The notes under the pieces: model-generated | Told to the model about the DNA's origin: nothing | Databases searched by the model: none | What the model saw: only the letters and a program-made list of their open reading frames with translations | Assembly (NCBI GenBank): GCA_024278335.1 | Contig: JAJRTJ010000004.1 | Location: 1-41,632, forward strand | Reading direction: 5' to 3' | Length of the DNA: 41,632 nt | DNA from: an archaeon | Lineage (GTDB): Archaea > Nanobdellota > Nanobdellia > Pacearchaeales > GW2011-AR1 | Position numbers and translations under genes: made by a program | Shown here: positions 33,659-41,632 of the stretch, piece after piece | Layout of the letters: each line of letters opens with the position of its first letter | Position numbering within the stretch: position 1 is the stretch's first letter

Positions 33659-36600
33659 TTACTTTTTTTCAAAAGAAAAATAAGTATAAATTATTAACAA
33701 AAGAGCTAATCCTGCAACAATATTCCAAAATCCAAAAAATGAAAGCTGGACCTTTGCCGGACAGATAACAATGTTGCTTCCAGAAGAGCATTCTAATGAT
33801 TCTCCTGTTGGGTCATATCTCCATACACCTTCATTTGAATCATAAATGCATTTTTCTGCGCCTGCAGCAATTTCACACTCTCCTTTGCTGTCAAAGCTGT
33901 TTTCATCAGGCCAAATGTATGTTCCTGTCCAGCTATACTCTAAAAACCCGTCTGAGCAGTCATCTCCAGAAGTATCTTTATTAATTGAACATGAGCCTAA
34001 TTTAGGTTTTAGCCCTCCATTGCTTCCAGGCCAGTCATCAACAACATTTTGATCTTCAATTAATGAAAAAACATTTTCGCACGAAGACTCTCTCCATTCA
34101 CAATAACAATCTAAATGATAAGAAGTCCCATTTATTTCTTTGGTATTGCTTCCGTCTGCACATAATAATCCATCTTCTCTCTGCCCCTCTCCTACAATAT
34201 TTTCCCATTCTTGATAAATGTCTGCATTACACTCTTCTTCACTTGAATATCTTGCACATCCATTTGCAGTTGGAGTGTCTCCACCATCACCTCCTCCGCT
34301 TCCAGAAATTTCCAGCTCACAAGAATATGTTCCATCTCCATTATCAAGAGAACAGCTGTATCCTGAAGAGCAACAGCTTGAATCTTCAATCAAGCAATCT
34401 GAAAAAGCTGCTTCTTTGGTCCCATTTGGATAAAGCCACAGAGGACCTAATGCATTATCTCTATCACAAACAATATCATAAAATTCTGCAACGAAAAAAG
34501 TTCTTGTTGCTTCAGAAGATGCTTGTAAAACAGAAGATTCATAATAATTTAATATTAAGTTTATTTTATTCTCTCCCACTGGAAAATATTTGTAAAATCT
34601 GACTGCCTCGTCTTGTGTTCCAGTTTTTGTCCAGCTTAAGCCTCCTTCAATTTCCCAATTAAATTCTAAATCATCTGTTGAATCCAATGCACCTGCATTA
34701 TCCCAATTAGCAATTGGAACAGGAGAAACTCCTGAAGTGGATGAAGGACATTCTCCATATAAACAAGTAATTATTCCTGCATTAGTTTCAAGAACATAAC
34801 TTCCTTCAGCACTTCCATTTACAGTTCCTGCTTGTGAAAAATAATATTCATTTTCCAAGGGAGATGAAATAAATGCAAGCACAAATTTAGAAGAGACACT
34901 GGAATCTGCTATTAATATTTCAACTTGGTCAGAAATTGTCTCTCTTGTCTCAGAATTAGTTGCAGTTATTCTTACATTTTTTTGCCCAGTTGTAGAATAA
35001 GATGCTTCTACTATACTTTCAGAAACATTTTCTTCCTTCAATACATAACTGCTTGCACTTGGCACTTCTTCTGGAGAATTAATTTTAACCACTCCTCCAA
35101 AATCCCAGACTGCTTGATTAATAATACTATCCTCATCAATAATTTCACCCTCAAAACTTACATTATCTTCAATTAAGTATGCCTCTCCTGCTTTTGGATT
35201 TAAAATATAAACTTCTGTTGGAGCATCATCAATTCCACTCCCTACCTCCAAAAGTCCCTCATAAAAAGAGGACTCAACACGCGAGTCAAGAACATTTCCT
35301 GCAAGCTCTATTTTAAAATAATATGGCTCTTCATCTGCATTATACTCTGCTTTCCATGGGATTTTAATCATCCCCCTTGCTTCATCTAAAGAAGTAATGT
35401 TATACAAAACTCCAGAGACAGCTTTTCCTGATTCATCATTTTTAATAATTGAATAATTTATTATTCTTCCCTCTATAAAAGAGCCTTCTAAAATAATCTG
35501 AACCCAGTCTTTATTATCTGCATAATCGATTGGTTCTCCAAGCATATCTGCCCAATACATATCTGCAATAAGTCCGCATCCTGTTGGGTCGTCAGAATCA
35601 ATAAGCCCGTTGCAGTTGTTGTCAATTCCATCACTGCATATTTCCTGAATATTCGGGCTGATAAGGCTGTTTGCATCATCACAGTCGCTGATTTGGGAGC
35701 AGGCTTCTCGGGACTCAGGATTCTGAACATAAGCCCCATCTCCGTCTGCATCTAAGCAGGAAGGAGGGAGAACTCTTACAATTGGACTGCACCCCGCAGG
35801 AAGACTTGCAACTTCTCTAATAAAATCTGCTCCTTTGTTATATTCTGTAACCAATGCTCTTGTTCTTATTTTATTAAATCCTGCTTGAATAAAGTCAAAT
35901 CCTGTTGATGTAGATGCACTGAAAATTTCAATATCTGCAGGAGAATATACTGAAGCATGCCCCTTGACATTAAAGTTATCTGTTGCCTGTCCAATAATTA
36001 TTTTGCTTCCGCTGTCAAGTAAAATAGAACATCCAATGTGCATCTGGTTTGCAAGATATTCAGCGCTTGAATCATCTTCCATTATTAAATTTCCCTTAAT
36101 ATCAAAATTATTTATATGGTCTTTTGAAGTTCCAATAAGATGGGAGTTCTTCATTTTTAATTCTCCTAAAACAACAAAATCATTGCCATAAGTTTTGCTT
36201 GTTCCCAAAATAAAACTTGAATTAATTATCTCCGCATCTCCATCTCCAAAAAAATCCACATAATATTTTATTTCTGAATTTTTCATAACCAATTTTTTTC
36301 CAACCTGAATTGTATTTAGAACATCTGAAGGGGCTCCTTCAATGCTTGAATTAACAAGCTCTAAATTTCCTTGAATCTTGAATTTATTTAAAAAAGAAGA
36401 AGTTATCCTTGTAATTTGAGAATTACTTATCTTTGAATCCCCGCTGATAATTATTTTTTTAATAGAATCAATAGTTGAATTAATTAAATCCATGTTTTGC
36501 GAAACTAAAATATTATCCATCATTCTTCCATTGCTTGCTCCAGTAATCTCTGAATTAATTACTTCCATTCCTCCACTAATCTCAAGATTCCCATCAAGTC

Positions 36601-37165
36601 CTTTAATTTTAGAATTTCTGGTTTTGAGGTTTCCTTGAACCAAAATATCTGTGATATATGTTGCATCATTTTCTATTTTTGAATTTTCAACAACTAAATT
36701 TCCTTTTGCATCAATATTGCTGTCTAAATTTTCAACAACAGAATTGTTTATAAGAATATCTTGAGCCAAAATTGTTTTTGCTCTTGTTAAATTTGAATTT
36801 TCAAGCACCAAATCTCCATTTAACCAAATATTTGCATACCCTGTTCCAGTTTTTTTAAATAAAGTTGCATCTTGAATTTTTAGTGAAACAACCGTATTTC
36901 CGCTGTTTAATTTAAAGTGATTTTTTAATCTAACAACTGCTCCTTGAGAAATATTAATTAAGACATTATTGTAAGTTCCGTCAATTGCAGATAAAAATGA
37001 TTTAACTTCTGTGTCGGTAATTGATTTTGTGGTGATGATATTGCATGTTGCAGAAGAGCCGTCAATAACAAAACTATCACAAATATTTGTTCCAACAGCA
37101 GAGATACTCTCAATTAAGACTAATGAAACTAATAGAATTAATAATAACTTGCCTCCTTTCTTCAT
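33659..37165 (-). CDS. Giant exported beta-helix protein with MopE-like calcium motif
   Basis: 1,168 residues. Signal peptide GGKLLLILLVSLVLIESISA; residues about 90-415 form a right-handed beta-helix of repeated short strands (GNLVVENSKIEN, GNLKTRNSKIKG, GGMEVINSEITG, GNLELVNSSIEG, GNLIMEDDSS). A MopE-like metal-binding segment follows at about 470-530: LDADGDGAYVQ, DCDDANSLISPNI and CSDGIDNNCNGLIDSDDP. The C-terminal third is cysteine-rich with a GSGGGDGGD linker, then one membrane helix (FWNIVAGLALLLIIYTYFSF). It is probably surface-exposed, calcium-binding and disulfide-bonded, perhaps an adhesin or glycan-active protein. TATA (TTTTATAAAG) lies 26 nt before the ATG. Confidence 0.85.
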   Translation of the reverse strand: MKKGGKLLLILLVSLVLIESISAVGTNICDSFVIDGSSATCNIITTKSITDTEVKSFLSAIDGTYNNVLINISQGAVVRLKNHFKLNSGNTVVSLKIQDATLFKKTGTGYANIWLNGDLVLENSNLTRAKTILAQDILINNSVVENLDSNIDAKGNLVVENSKIENDATYITDILVQGNLKTRNSKIKGLDGNLEISGGMEVINSEITGASNGRMMDNILVSQNMDLINSTIDSIKKIIISGDSKISNSQITRITSSFLNKFKIQGNLELVNSSIEGAPSDVLNTIQVGKKLVMKNSEIKYYVDFFGDGDAEIINSSFILGTSKTYGNDFVVLGELKMKNSHLIGTSKDHINNFDIKGNLIMEDDSSAEYLANQMHIGCSILLDSGSKIIIGQATDNFNVKGHASVYSPADIEIFSASTSTGFDFIQAGFNKIRTRALVTEYNKGADFIREVASLPAGCSPIVRVLPPSCLDADGDGAYVQNPESREACSQISDCDDANSLISPNIQEICSDGIDNNCNGLIDSDDPTGCGLIADMYWADMLGEPIDYADNKDWVQIILEGSFIEGRIINYSIIKNDESGKAVSGVLYNITSLDEARGMIKIPWKAEYNADEEPYYFKIELAGNVLDSRVESSFYEGLLEVGSGIDDAPTEVYILNPKAGEAYLIEDNVSFEGEIIDEDSIINQAVWDFGGVVKINSPEEVPSASSYVLKEENVSESIVEASYSTTGQKNVRITATNSETRETISDQVEILIADSSVSSKFVLAFISSPLENEYYFSQAGTVNGSAEGSYVLETNAGIITCLYGECPSSTSGVSPVPIANWDNAGALDSTDDLEFNWEIEGGLSWTKTGTQDEAVRFYKYFPVGENKINLILNYYESSVLQASSEATRTFFVAEFYDIVCDRDNALGPLWLYPNGTKEAAFSDCLIEDSSCCSSGYSCSLDNGDGTYSCELEISGSGGGDGGDTPTANGCARYSSEEECNADIYQEWENIVGEGQREDGLLCADGSNTKEINGTSYHLDCYCEWRESSCENVFSLIEDQNVVDDWPGSNGGLKPKLGSCSINKDTSGDDCSDGFLEYSWTGTYIWPDENSFDSKGECEIAAGAEKCIYDSNEGVWRYDPTGESLECSSGSNIVICPAKVQLSFFGFWNIVAGLALLLIIYTYFSFEKK

Positions 37166-37233
37166 ACTTCCAAAAGAAAATCAGACTTTATAAAATTTCT
37201 TCTATTTAATCTAAGATATTTTTGGCAGATAAC

Positions 37234-38703
37234 TCAACCTTTCATAACCCCCAGGGGCTTTAACTTAGCAACCATATTGCCAATACCAACTTCATGAGAA
37301 ACTTTTACAACCTCATCAATATCTTTGTATGCTTGAGGACCTTCTTCTGCAAGACCTTTCCAGCTTCCAGATTCAATATCAATTCCCTTTTCTTCAAGTT
37401 CTTTTTTAATATCCTCTCCACGAAAATCTCTGATTGCTTGACTTCTAGACATAACTCGTCCAGCACCATGTGCAGTTGAACCAAAAGAGATTTCTTCTGC
37501 TTTTTTTGTTCCAACTAAAACATAAGAAGCAGTTCCCATACTTCCTGGAAGCAGAATCGGTTGCCCTGTTTTTTGGTAGTATTCTGAAAGTTCCTTTCTG
37601 CCTGGGCCAAAACTCCGAGTTGCGCCTTTTCTATGAACACAAAGCTTTTGTTCTTTTCCATTTACAACATGTTCTTCAATTTTTGCAACATTATGCGCAA
37701 CATCATAAACCATTTCAAGTTTTGCCGTCGGAAAAACTCTCTTAAAAGATTTTCTTACAGAGTCCATAATTAAATGCCTATTTGCAAAACCAAAGTTTGC
37801 AGCTGCAGCCATCGCAGAAAGATACTTCTGGCCAAGCTCTGATTTAATTGGAGCATTAATCAACTCTCTGTCTGGAATGGCGGTTTTTCGACGTTCCAGG
37901 TGTGAATTCGGAGAATTTGAGCCTGGCAAATCCTTAAACCCATACTTTTTTTCCATGAGCTTAATATAGTCTGAAGCCACCTGATGCCCAAGTCCCCGAG
38001 AACCACAATGAATCATAACTGTAACTTGCCCTTCTTTTAATCCAAATTTTTCTGCAATTTTTTCATCATAAATTTTTTCAACTTCTTGAATTTCTAAGAA
38101 GTGATTTCCTGCACCAAGACTTCCAAGTTGAGGAAGTCCTCTTTTAATTGCTCTCTCTGAAACATTTTCTGCTTTTGCTCCAACAATACATCCACCATCT
38201 TCAGTTCTCTCCAAATCTCTTCCGCTTCCTCTGCCCTTTTCAACAGCCCATTTTGCACCTTTTTCTAAAACTTCTTTAATTTCTTCTTTGGAAAGATTGA
38301 TTGCACCTCCCCGTCCCACGCCCTTTGGAATATCTCTAGAAATTTGATGCAAAAGCTCTTTTTTCTTTTCTAAAATTTCCTCTTTTTTCAGATTTGTAGC
38401 TAAAAGACGAACACCACAATTAATATCATAGCCAACCCCCCCCGGAGAAACAATCCCCCTGTCCAAATCAAATGCAGCAACACCTCCGATTGAAAACCCA
38501 TATCCTTGATGCGCATCTGGCATAGCGAGAGAAACTTTTACAATTCCTGGTAACATTGCAACATTTTTCACTTGTTCAAGAGTTTTGTCTTTTTTCATAA
38601 GTTCCATAAGGCTATCACTAGCATAAATCTTCGTAGGGACATTCATCTTTCCTTGCTTTGGAATTTCCCAAATATTTTCTGAGATTTTTTTTATTGTTTT
38701 CAT
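37234..38703 (-). CDS. rtcB: RNA-splicing ligase RtcB
   Basis: GTP- and manganese-dependent ligase joining 2',3'-cyclic phosphate to 5'-OH, which seals tRNA exons. Motifs in order: MPDAHQGYGFSIGG, GGVGYDINCGVR (metal cysteine), LGAGNHFLEI (metal histidine), MIHCGSRGLGHQ, VYDVAHNVAKIEEH, HRKGATRSFGPG and STAHGAGRVMSR, with the histidine that becomes guanylated. No intein interrupts these. The start at 38703 (MKTIKKISENIWEIPKQG) fits a TATA-like AAATATTAAAAA about 28 nt upstream; an in-frame ATG 15 bases earlier would precede the expected transcript start. Its activator archease is about 300 bp away. Confidence 0.97.
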   Translation of the reverse strand: MKTIKKISENIWEIPKQGKMNVPTKIYASDSLMELMKKDKTLEQVKNVAMLPGIVKVSLAMPDAHQGYGFSIGGVAAFDLDRGIVSPGGVGYDINCGVRLLATNLKKEEILEKKKELLHQISRDIPKGVGRGGAINLSKEEIKEVLEKGAKWAVEKGRGSGRDLERTEDGGCIVGAKAENVSERAIKRGLPQLGSLGAGNHFLEIQEVEKIYDEKIAEKFGLKEGQVTVMIHCGSRGLGHQVASDYIKLMEKKYGFKDLPGSNSPNSHLERRKTAIPDRELINAPIKSELGQKYLSAMAAAANFGFANRHLIMDSVRKSFKRVFPTAKLEMVYDVAHNVAKIEEHVVNGKEQKLCVHRKGATRSFGPGRKELSEYYQKTGQPILLPGSMGTASYVLVGTKKAEEISFGSTAHGAGRVMSRSQAIRDFRGEDIKKELEEKGIDIESGSWKGLAEEGPQAYKDIDEVVKVSHEVGIGNMVAKLKPLGVMKG

Positions 38704-38777
38704 TACAACCCCAAACAATTTAATGTTTTTAATATTTGCCTGTGAGATTTAAGGACTCCTAATCCACTTGCAAAACC

Positions 38778-38788
38778 TTTATATATAA
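38778..38788 (+). promoter_or_regulatory. TATA box of the 56-aa ORF
   Basis: TTTATATATAA is centred about 27 nt before the ATG at 38810, exactly the leaderless spacing seen for the larger genes. It strongly supports that small ORF as a gene. Confidence 0.6.
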
Positions 38789-38809
38789 TAACTTAAATAA
38801 ATTATCCTT

Positions 38810-38980
38810 ATGAAAGATAGCAAAGAACCAAAATACTCCCAAAAGCTATGTTATGACTTATTTAATGAACAAGCAAGGGTAATAGAAGAAGCAGATAAAA
38901 AATTCATTGAAGAAGTTGCAAAAACAACTTCTCTTAATGACCACGACATCTCCTCTCTTCTTCATCCAGAGTTAAAATAA
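38810..38980 (+). CDS. Small acidic helical protein (56 aa) between rtcB and archease
   Basis: Encodes MKDSKEPKYSQKLCYDLFNE followed by a charged helix (VIEEADKKFIEEVAKTTS) and an end LLHPELK. No family is recognised. A well-placed TATA box predicts a leaderless mRNA beginning at its ATG. The gene is divergent from rtcB and convergent with archease, filling a gap that otherwise has no gene. A link to RNA ligation is only suggested by location. Confidence 0.6.
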   Translation: MKDSKEPKYSQKLCYDLFNEQARVIEEADKKFIEEVAKTTSLNDHDISSLLHPELK

Positions 38981-38998
38981 ATAATTTTCAATTCAATT

Positions 38999-39406
38999 TT
39001 ACACATCAAAGACTCCTTCAATTATAAACTTGCCTTTTTCTTCTCTAACAAACATATCATTATAAGTAATTGCCTTAACATCATTACTAAACTTGTAGTT
39101 CTCTGCACTATCTCCTAAAACAACAGCTCTTAATTTATTGTCCTTAATTTCAATTTCTTTAATCAAAGATAGAACAAAACCCTCGCTGTCAAGCAAAAAC
39201 AAAAATTCCTCTAAAAAATTATATAACAAGCTTTCTTTATCCTCTCCCTCCGCCAAAATCTCTTTTTTCTTTATTTCTTTAATCTTGATTTTTCCCACAA
39301 TAGATTCTTTTAAAGCCATGGCTGAATTAATAAAAGCTTCTTCAAGAGTTTTACCTTCTGCATGAAATTTTATATCTGCAGTGTGTTCAAGGAATTTGTA
39401 TGTCAT
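38999..39406 (-). CDS. Archease (RtcB activator)
   Basis: 135 residues with the family start YKFLEHTADIKFHAEGKTLE, followed by EAFINSAMALKESI, the segment LLYNFLEEFLFLLDSEGFVL and the end DVKAITYNDMFVREE. Asp and Glu residues in the HTADI and C-terminal DV regions bind a divalent ion. Archease turns RtcB into a multiple-turnover enzyme. Adjacent but not co-transcribed with rtcB, because a plus-strand small ORF lies between. A TATA-like AATTTATACT lies about 25 nt before the ATG. Confidence 0.95.
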   Translation of the reverse strand: MTYKFLEHTADIKFHAEGKTLEEAFINSAMALKESIVGKIKIKEIKKKEILAEGEDKESLLYNFLEEFLFLLDSEGFVLSLIKEIEIKDNKLRAVVLGDSAENYKFSNDVKAITYNDMFVREEKGKFIIEGVFDV

Positions 39407-39451
39407 AAAAAAGTGAAAAAATAAGAGTATAAATTATTATCTTTTTGTTAA

Positions 39452-39886
39452 TCATTTCACCCAGCAAAACATTTTCAATTGTTTTGGAGCGTAAGTTTGA
39501 GTTGTTGCAGTTATTGCAACAGACTGGGCAAAAACATCTTTATCTGGATAACTTGCAAGAGAGCAAATCTCGTCTAATTTGCATATTTTTGAATCACATT
39601 CTAAATAATTTGGCATTCTCTTGCTGATTTTCCCATGCACTTCTTGGGGGACATCTCCTGTTGAAGTAAGAATCAACTGCCTCAAATTCTGGTCTTTTTC
39701 AATTTCTCTTAAAACAGTCAGCTGAGACTTGTAAACTTTTTCTGAAATATTTTCTTTAGATAAATATCCTTTATTAATAAGAGTTAAAACAACCCCTGTA
39801 ATCAACAATAAAGCAATCACTGCTTCAAAAATACGAATCCATCCCCGGCGCTGTTTAATTCTCAACCTCTTTAAATAACTACTCAT
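39452..39886 (-). CDS. Pilin-like membrane-anchored protein
   Basis: 144 residues. A basic N-terminus (RLRIKQRRGW) runs directly into a hydrophobic helix (IRIFEAVIALLLITGVVLTL) with a glutamate five residues after the last arginine, the layout of class III/type IV-like archaeal pilins. A soluble C-terminal domain contains four paired-looking cysteines (LECDSKICKLDEIC and MFCW). The exact processing site is uncertain. TATA (AAATATAAAC) at about 25 nt upstream allows separate expression, although it follows the second pilin-like gene by only 34 nt. Confidence 0.75.
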   Translation of the reverse strand: MSSYLKRLRIKQRRGWIRIFEAVIALLLITGVVLTLINKGYLSKENISEKVYKSQLTVLREIEKDQNLRQLILTSTGDVPQEVHGKISKRMPNYLECDSKICKLDEICSLASYPDKDVFAQSVAITATTQTYAPKQLKMFCWVK

Positions 39887-39920
39887 TTTATTATTATCTC
39901 TTTTTAGTTTATATTTATTT

Positions 39921-40619
39921 CTACCATACTTTAAAGCTTACAAATCCCCCCATAATATCTCCGCTTTTATTCACATATTCAGTAGGGATTTGGTCTACAA
40001 ACACATCTGTCTGAACATCTTGTTCATTTGTTTTAAAAACCTTTCCTTGAGAATCTTCAAATGCAAATCCAAACTCACTTCCTTTTGGAATTTCAAGCTC
40101 ATCTCTTAAAATAAAATATTCTTTGTTGTATCTTTCAATAAACTCAAGGGCTTTTGACTTAAAAATATATTTCTTCTTTTGGTATAAACTAATTTTTACT
40201 TCTTCAAAGTCTGATATTGATGCAGGCTCTCCTATACTTATATTTTCTTTAGATAAAAAAACATAGATGAGATTAGGGTTCAGAGGCGCTTTTACATAAG
40301 CATTGCATTCAAAGATTTTTCCCATTAAACTTTTTCCATTTTGGGTTTTCCCAACAATGCTATATCCATTAAAACATTCTCCTTGAGGGGCATTTACTCT
40401 TAAAATTTGTTCTCCTGTCCCTGCTCCAGATATTGTTATTTTAATCAGGTCTGATGAGATTTCATCTGTGAGCTTTTCTTTTAAATAGTCTAAAAGAATC
40501 TCTCTTTTTTGAGTTGTTTTAGTTAATGGCTGAAGAGTTGTAAAAATAAAAATTAAGAAGGTCACAAATACAACAAAAGACAAGACTACCCCGACATGCG
40601 AACCTCTTTTTTGTTTCAT
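39921..40619 (-). CDS. Pilin-like or exported protein of the KRGSHVG type
   Basis: 232 residues. The N-terminus KQKRGSHVGVVLSFVVFVTF continues into one hydrophobic helix (LIFIFTTLQP), after which the chain is predominantly beta and exported. Such short-positive-then-helix starts are common in archaeal pilin-like proteins, and the pairing with the following similar gene supports a filament or surface assembly. Its start overlaps the stop of the recombinase gene by four bases (ATGA), so it is translationally coupled to it. Function otherwise unknown. Confidence 0.75.
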   Translation of the reverse strand: MKQKRGSHVGVVLSFVVFVTFLIFIFTTLQPLTKTTQKREILLDYLKEKLTDEISSDLIKITISGAGTGEQILRVNAPQGECFNGYSIVGKTQNGKSLMGKIFECNAYVKAPLNPNLIYVFLSKENISIGEPASISDFEEVKISLYQKKKYIFKSKALEFIERYNKEYFILRDELEIPKGSEFGFAFEDSQGKVFKTNEQDVQTDVFVDQIPTEYVNKSGDIMGGFVSFKVW

Positions 40620-41428
40620 TTTATATTATCTAAAGGGGATTTAATATTTGCAATATCTGAATTAGCAATGTGAGTATAAATCTGGGTTGTTCTCAGGTTT
40701 TTATGCCCAAGAAGCTTTTGTATGTATCTAATGTCAATTCCTTGTTCAAGCAGATGAGTGGCAAAAGAATGCCTTAATGTGTGGGGCTTTATTTTTCTTT
40801 TAATTGCCCTTAAGGAATTATTTGCAACAATTTCTTCAATTGTTCTCTTTGAATATTTTTTATTTCTATTTGATTCAAAAAGGTAATTTTTTGGGGTATT
40901 TTCAAGCAGATGTTTTAATAAAGGCTCTTTTAAGGAATTAGAAAGAAGAGTAATTCTGTCTTTTGCTCCTTTGCTTTGCCTTACAACAATAATCTTTCTT
41001 TCTATATCTATATCTTTTGGCTTTAAATTAATAATCTCGCTAACTCGAAGCCCGCTTGAATAAAGGAATTTTATAATAAGTCTATGAACTGGGTTTTTTG
41101 CAGTTTCAATTATTTTTAAAACATCTTTTTTGTTTAATACTTCTGGAAGTTTTGATTCCTTTTTATAAGTTGGAAGGTTAAATTCGTCTTTTTTCCCTAA
41201 TACAAAAAACAACAATTTGAGGGCAGATTGTTTCTGTTTGATAGTGCTTGTGCTTTTTTTATTATTAATTGATTTAATAATATATCGCTTAACCTCCTTA
41301 TTTGTGATATTATTAGCAAAATTAAGAAATTTATCAACAATAGAAAGATAAGATTTAATTGTTTCTTTAGAATAATTCCTCAATTTCAACTCATTTTCAT
41401 ATTGTTTTTTAATCTCAATTTTATTCAT
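40616..41428 (-). CDS. Tyrosine recombinase (XerA/Int-like)
   Basis: 270-residue tyrosine site-specific recombinase. The SAM-like core-binding domain covers residues 1-80 (YENELKLRNYSKETIKSYLS). The catalytic set is complete: Arg in SSGLRVSEIINLKPKD, Lys in QSKGAKDRIT, His/Arg in PHTLRHSFATHLLEQGIDIR, His in LLGHKNLRTTQ and nucleophile Tyr in IYTHI. The tail reads IKSPLDNIK; an SPLD ending also occurs in integron integrases, but the extra domain that defines IntI between the Lys and HxxR boxes is absent. XerA chromosome-dimer resolution is the default role. The start at 41428 fits the TATA box at 41457-41464; a GTG at 41446 lies before the expected transcript start. Confidence 0.92.
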   Translation of the reverse strand: MNKIEIKKQYENELKLRNYSKETIKSYLSIVDKFLNFANNITNKEVKRYIIKSINNKKSTSTIKQKQSALKLLFFVLGKKDEFNLPTYKKESKLPEVLNKKDVLKIIETAKNPVHRLIIKFLYSSGLRVSEIINLKPKDIDIERKIIVVRQSKGAKDRITLLSNSLKEPLLKHLLENTPKNYLFESNRNKKYSKRTIEEIVANNSLRAIKRKIKPHTLRHSFATHLLEQGIDIRYIQKLLGHKNLRTTQIYTHIANSDIANIKSPLDNIK

Positions 41429-41456
41429 TTTTTCTAGTAAAATCACAAATAAGATA

Positions 41457-41464
41457 TTTATATA
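41457..41464 (-). promoter_or_regulatory. TATA box of the recombinase operon
   Basis: TATATAAA on the minus strand lies about 32 nt before the ATG at 41428 and predicts a start near 41,434, so the leader is only a few bases long. It sits between the gene and the structured element at the window edge. Confidence 0.55.
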
Positions 41465-41491
41465 TTTTGCTAAAATTGAGATTAAAAGGTG

Positions 41492-41632
41492 TTCGCCAAA
41501 ATTTTCCCTTTGCCCTCCAGCGTCGGGTAAATCCTCAACACTTAACTAAACAGCTTCGTTTATCACTTCAATCCGAAATTAAAACTTCGGATAATGCGTT
41601 GAATAAACGAAATTTTTGAAAATGAAATGCGA
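41492..41632. repeat. Structured non-coding element beside the recombinase gene (cut by window edge)
   Basis: A block with visibly higher GC than its surroundings folds as an imperfect palindrome. TTCGTTTAT (41555-41563) pairs with ATAAACGAA (41603-41611); TCAA (41568-41571) pairs with TTGA (41599-41602); ATCCGAA (41571-41577) pairs with TTCGGAT (41586-41592). Unpaired CACT lies on one side and TAATGCG on the other. Outer arms ATTTTC/GAAAAT (41501-41506, 41618-41623) and TCGC/GCGA (41493-41496, 41629-41632) extend it to the window end. GTTGAAT (41598-41604) fits the integron core GTTRRRY. It could be a recombination site, a mobile-element end or a structured RNA. No convincing gene is encoded. 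Confidence 0.6.

Noticed and set aside
37234..38703. Intein in RtcB
   Set aside because: The chain is 489 residues with uninterrupted motifs; no intein-sized insert exists.
40616..41428. Recombinase as a true integron integrase IntI
   Set aside because: All catalytic residues are present, but the IntI-specific insertion between the Lys box and HxxR is missing, so only a general tyrosine recombinase is claimed.

Overview
The window is a compact, AT-rich archaeal chromosome segment. The genes are those of an archaeon: archaeal 16S/23S rRNA, proteasome alpha and beta subunits, the exosome (Rrp4/Rrp41/Rrp42), SBDS, RNase P subunit Pop5, RNA polymerase subunit K, archaeal CCA-adding enzyme, FttA/aCPSF1, Mre11-Rad50, RtcB with archease, and a TrmB-type regulator. 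Small size, rRNA departures at normally conserved positions, many leaderless promoters (a TATA box about 25-27 nt before the start codon), very large secreted proteins and the pilin-like families suggest a DPANN archaeon of the Woesearchaeota/Pacearchaeota kind. That placement is inference; no tree was run.

Layout. Positions 1-4,700 hold a minus-strand rRNA locus: 23S (3' end cut off by the window edge) and 16S, with a plus-strand tRNA-Ala(UGC) lying inverted in the spacer under its own TATA box. A stand-alone LigD-type 3'-phosphoesterase follows (4,788). From 12,237 down to 5,293 runs the minus-strand proteasome/exosome superoperon: pop5, a broken gene, psmA, sdo1, rrp4, rrp41, rrp42, rpoK, eno, rpsB. 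From 12,309 to 24,758 the genes are mostly on the plus strand: an unknown helical protein, RNase J, a small membrane protein, an Mtq2-like methyltransferase, a 55-aa ORF, (minus) a DUF362-ferredoxin, mre11-rad50, psmB, fttA, a presenilin-like protease, a second broken gene on the minus strand, a TrmB-like regulator and a 61-aa ORF. From 24,755 to the end the strand is mainly minus: three giant exported proteins (PGF-pre-PGF, PKD, beta-helix with a MopE-like calcium motif) interleaved with cca, a zinc-ribbon protein, a DUF2073 protein and an Era-like GTPase; then rtcB, a 56-aa leaderless plus-strand ORF, archease, two pilin-like proteins and a tyrosine recombinase. The last 150 bases carry a strongly structured, non-coding element next to the recombinase.

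How the genes fit together. Most of the window concerns RNA and protein turnover: RNase P, exosome, RNase J, the FttA termination nuclease, CCA addition, RtcB/archease tRNA ligation and the complete 20S proteasome. A second theme is the cell surface, likely relevant to a host-associated life. The least explained parts are the recombinase operon with its structured element, the inverted spacer tRNA, the altered 16S decoding-site bases, and two disrupted genes.
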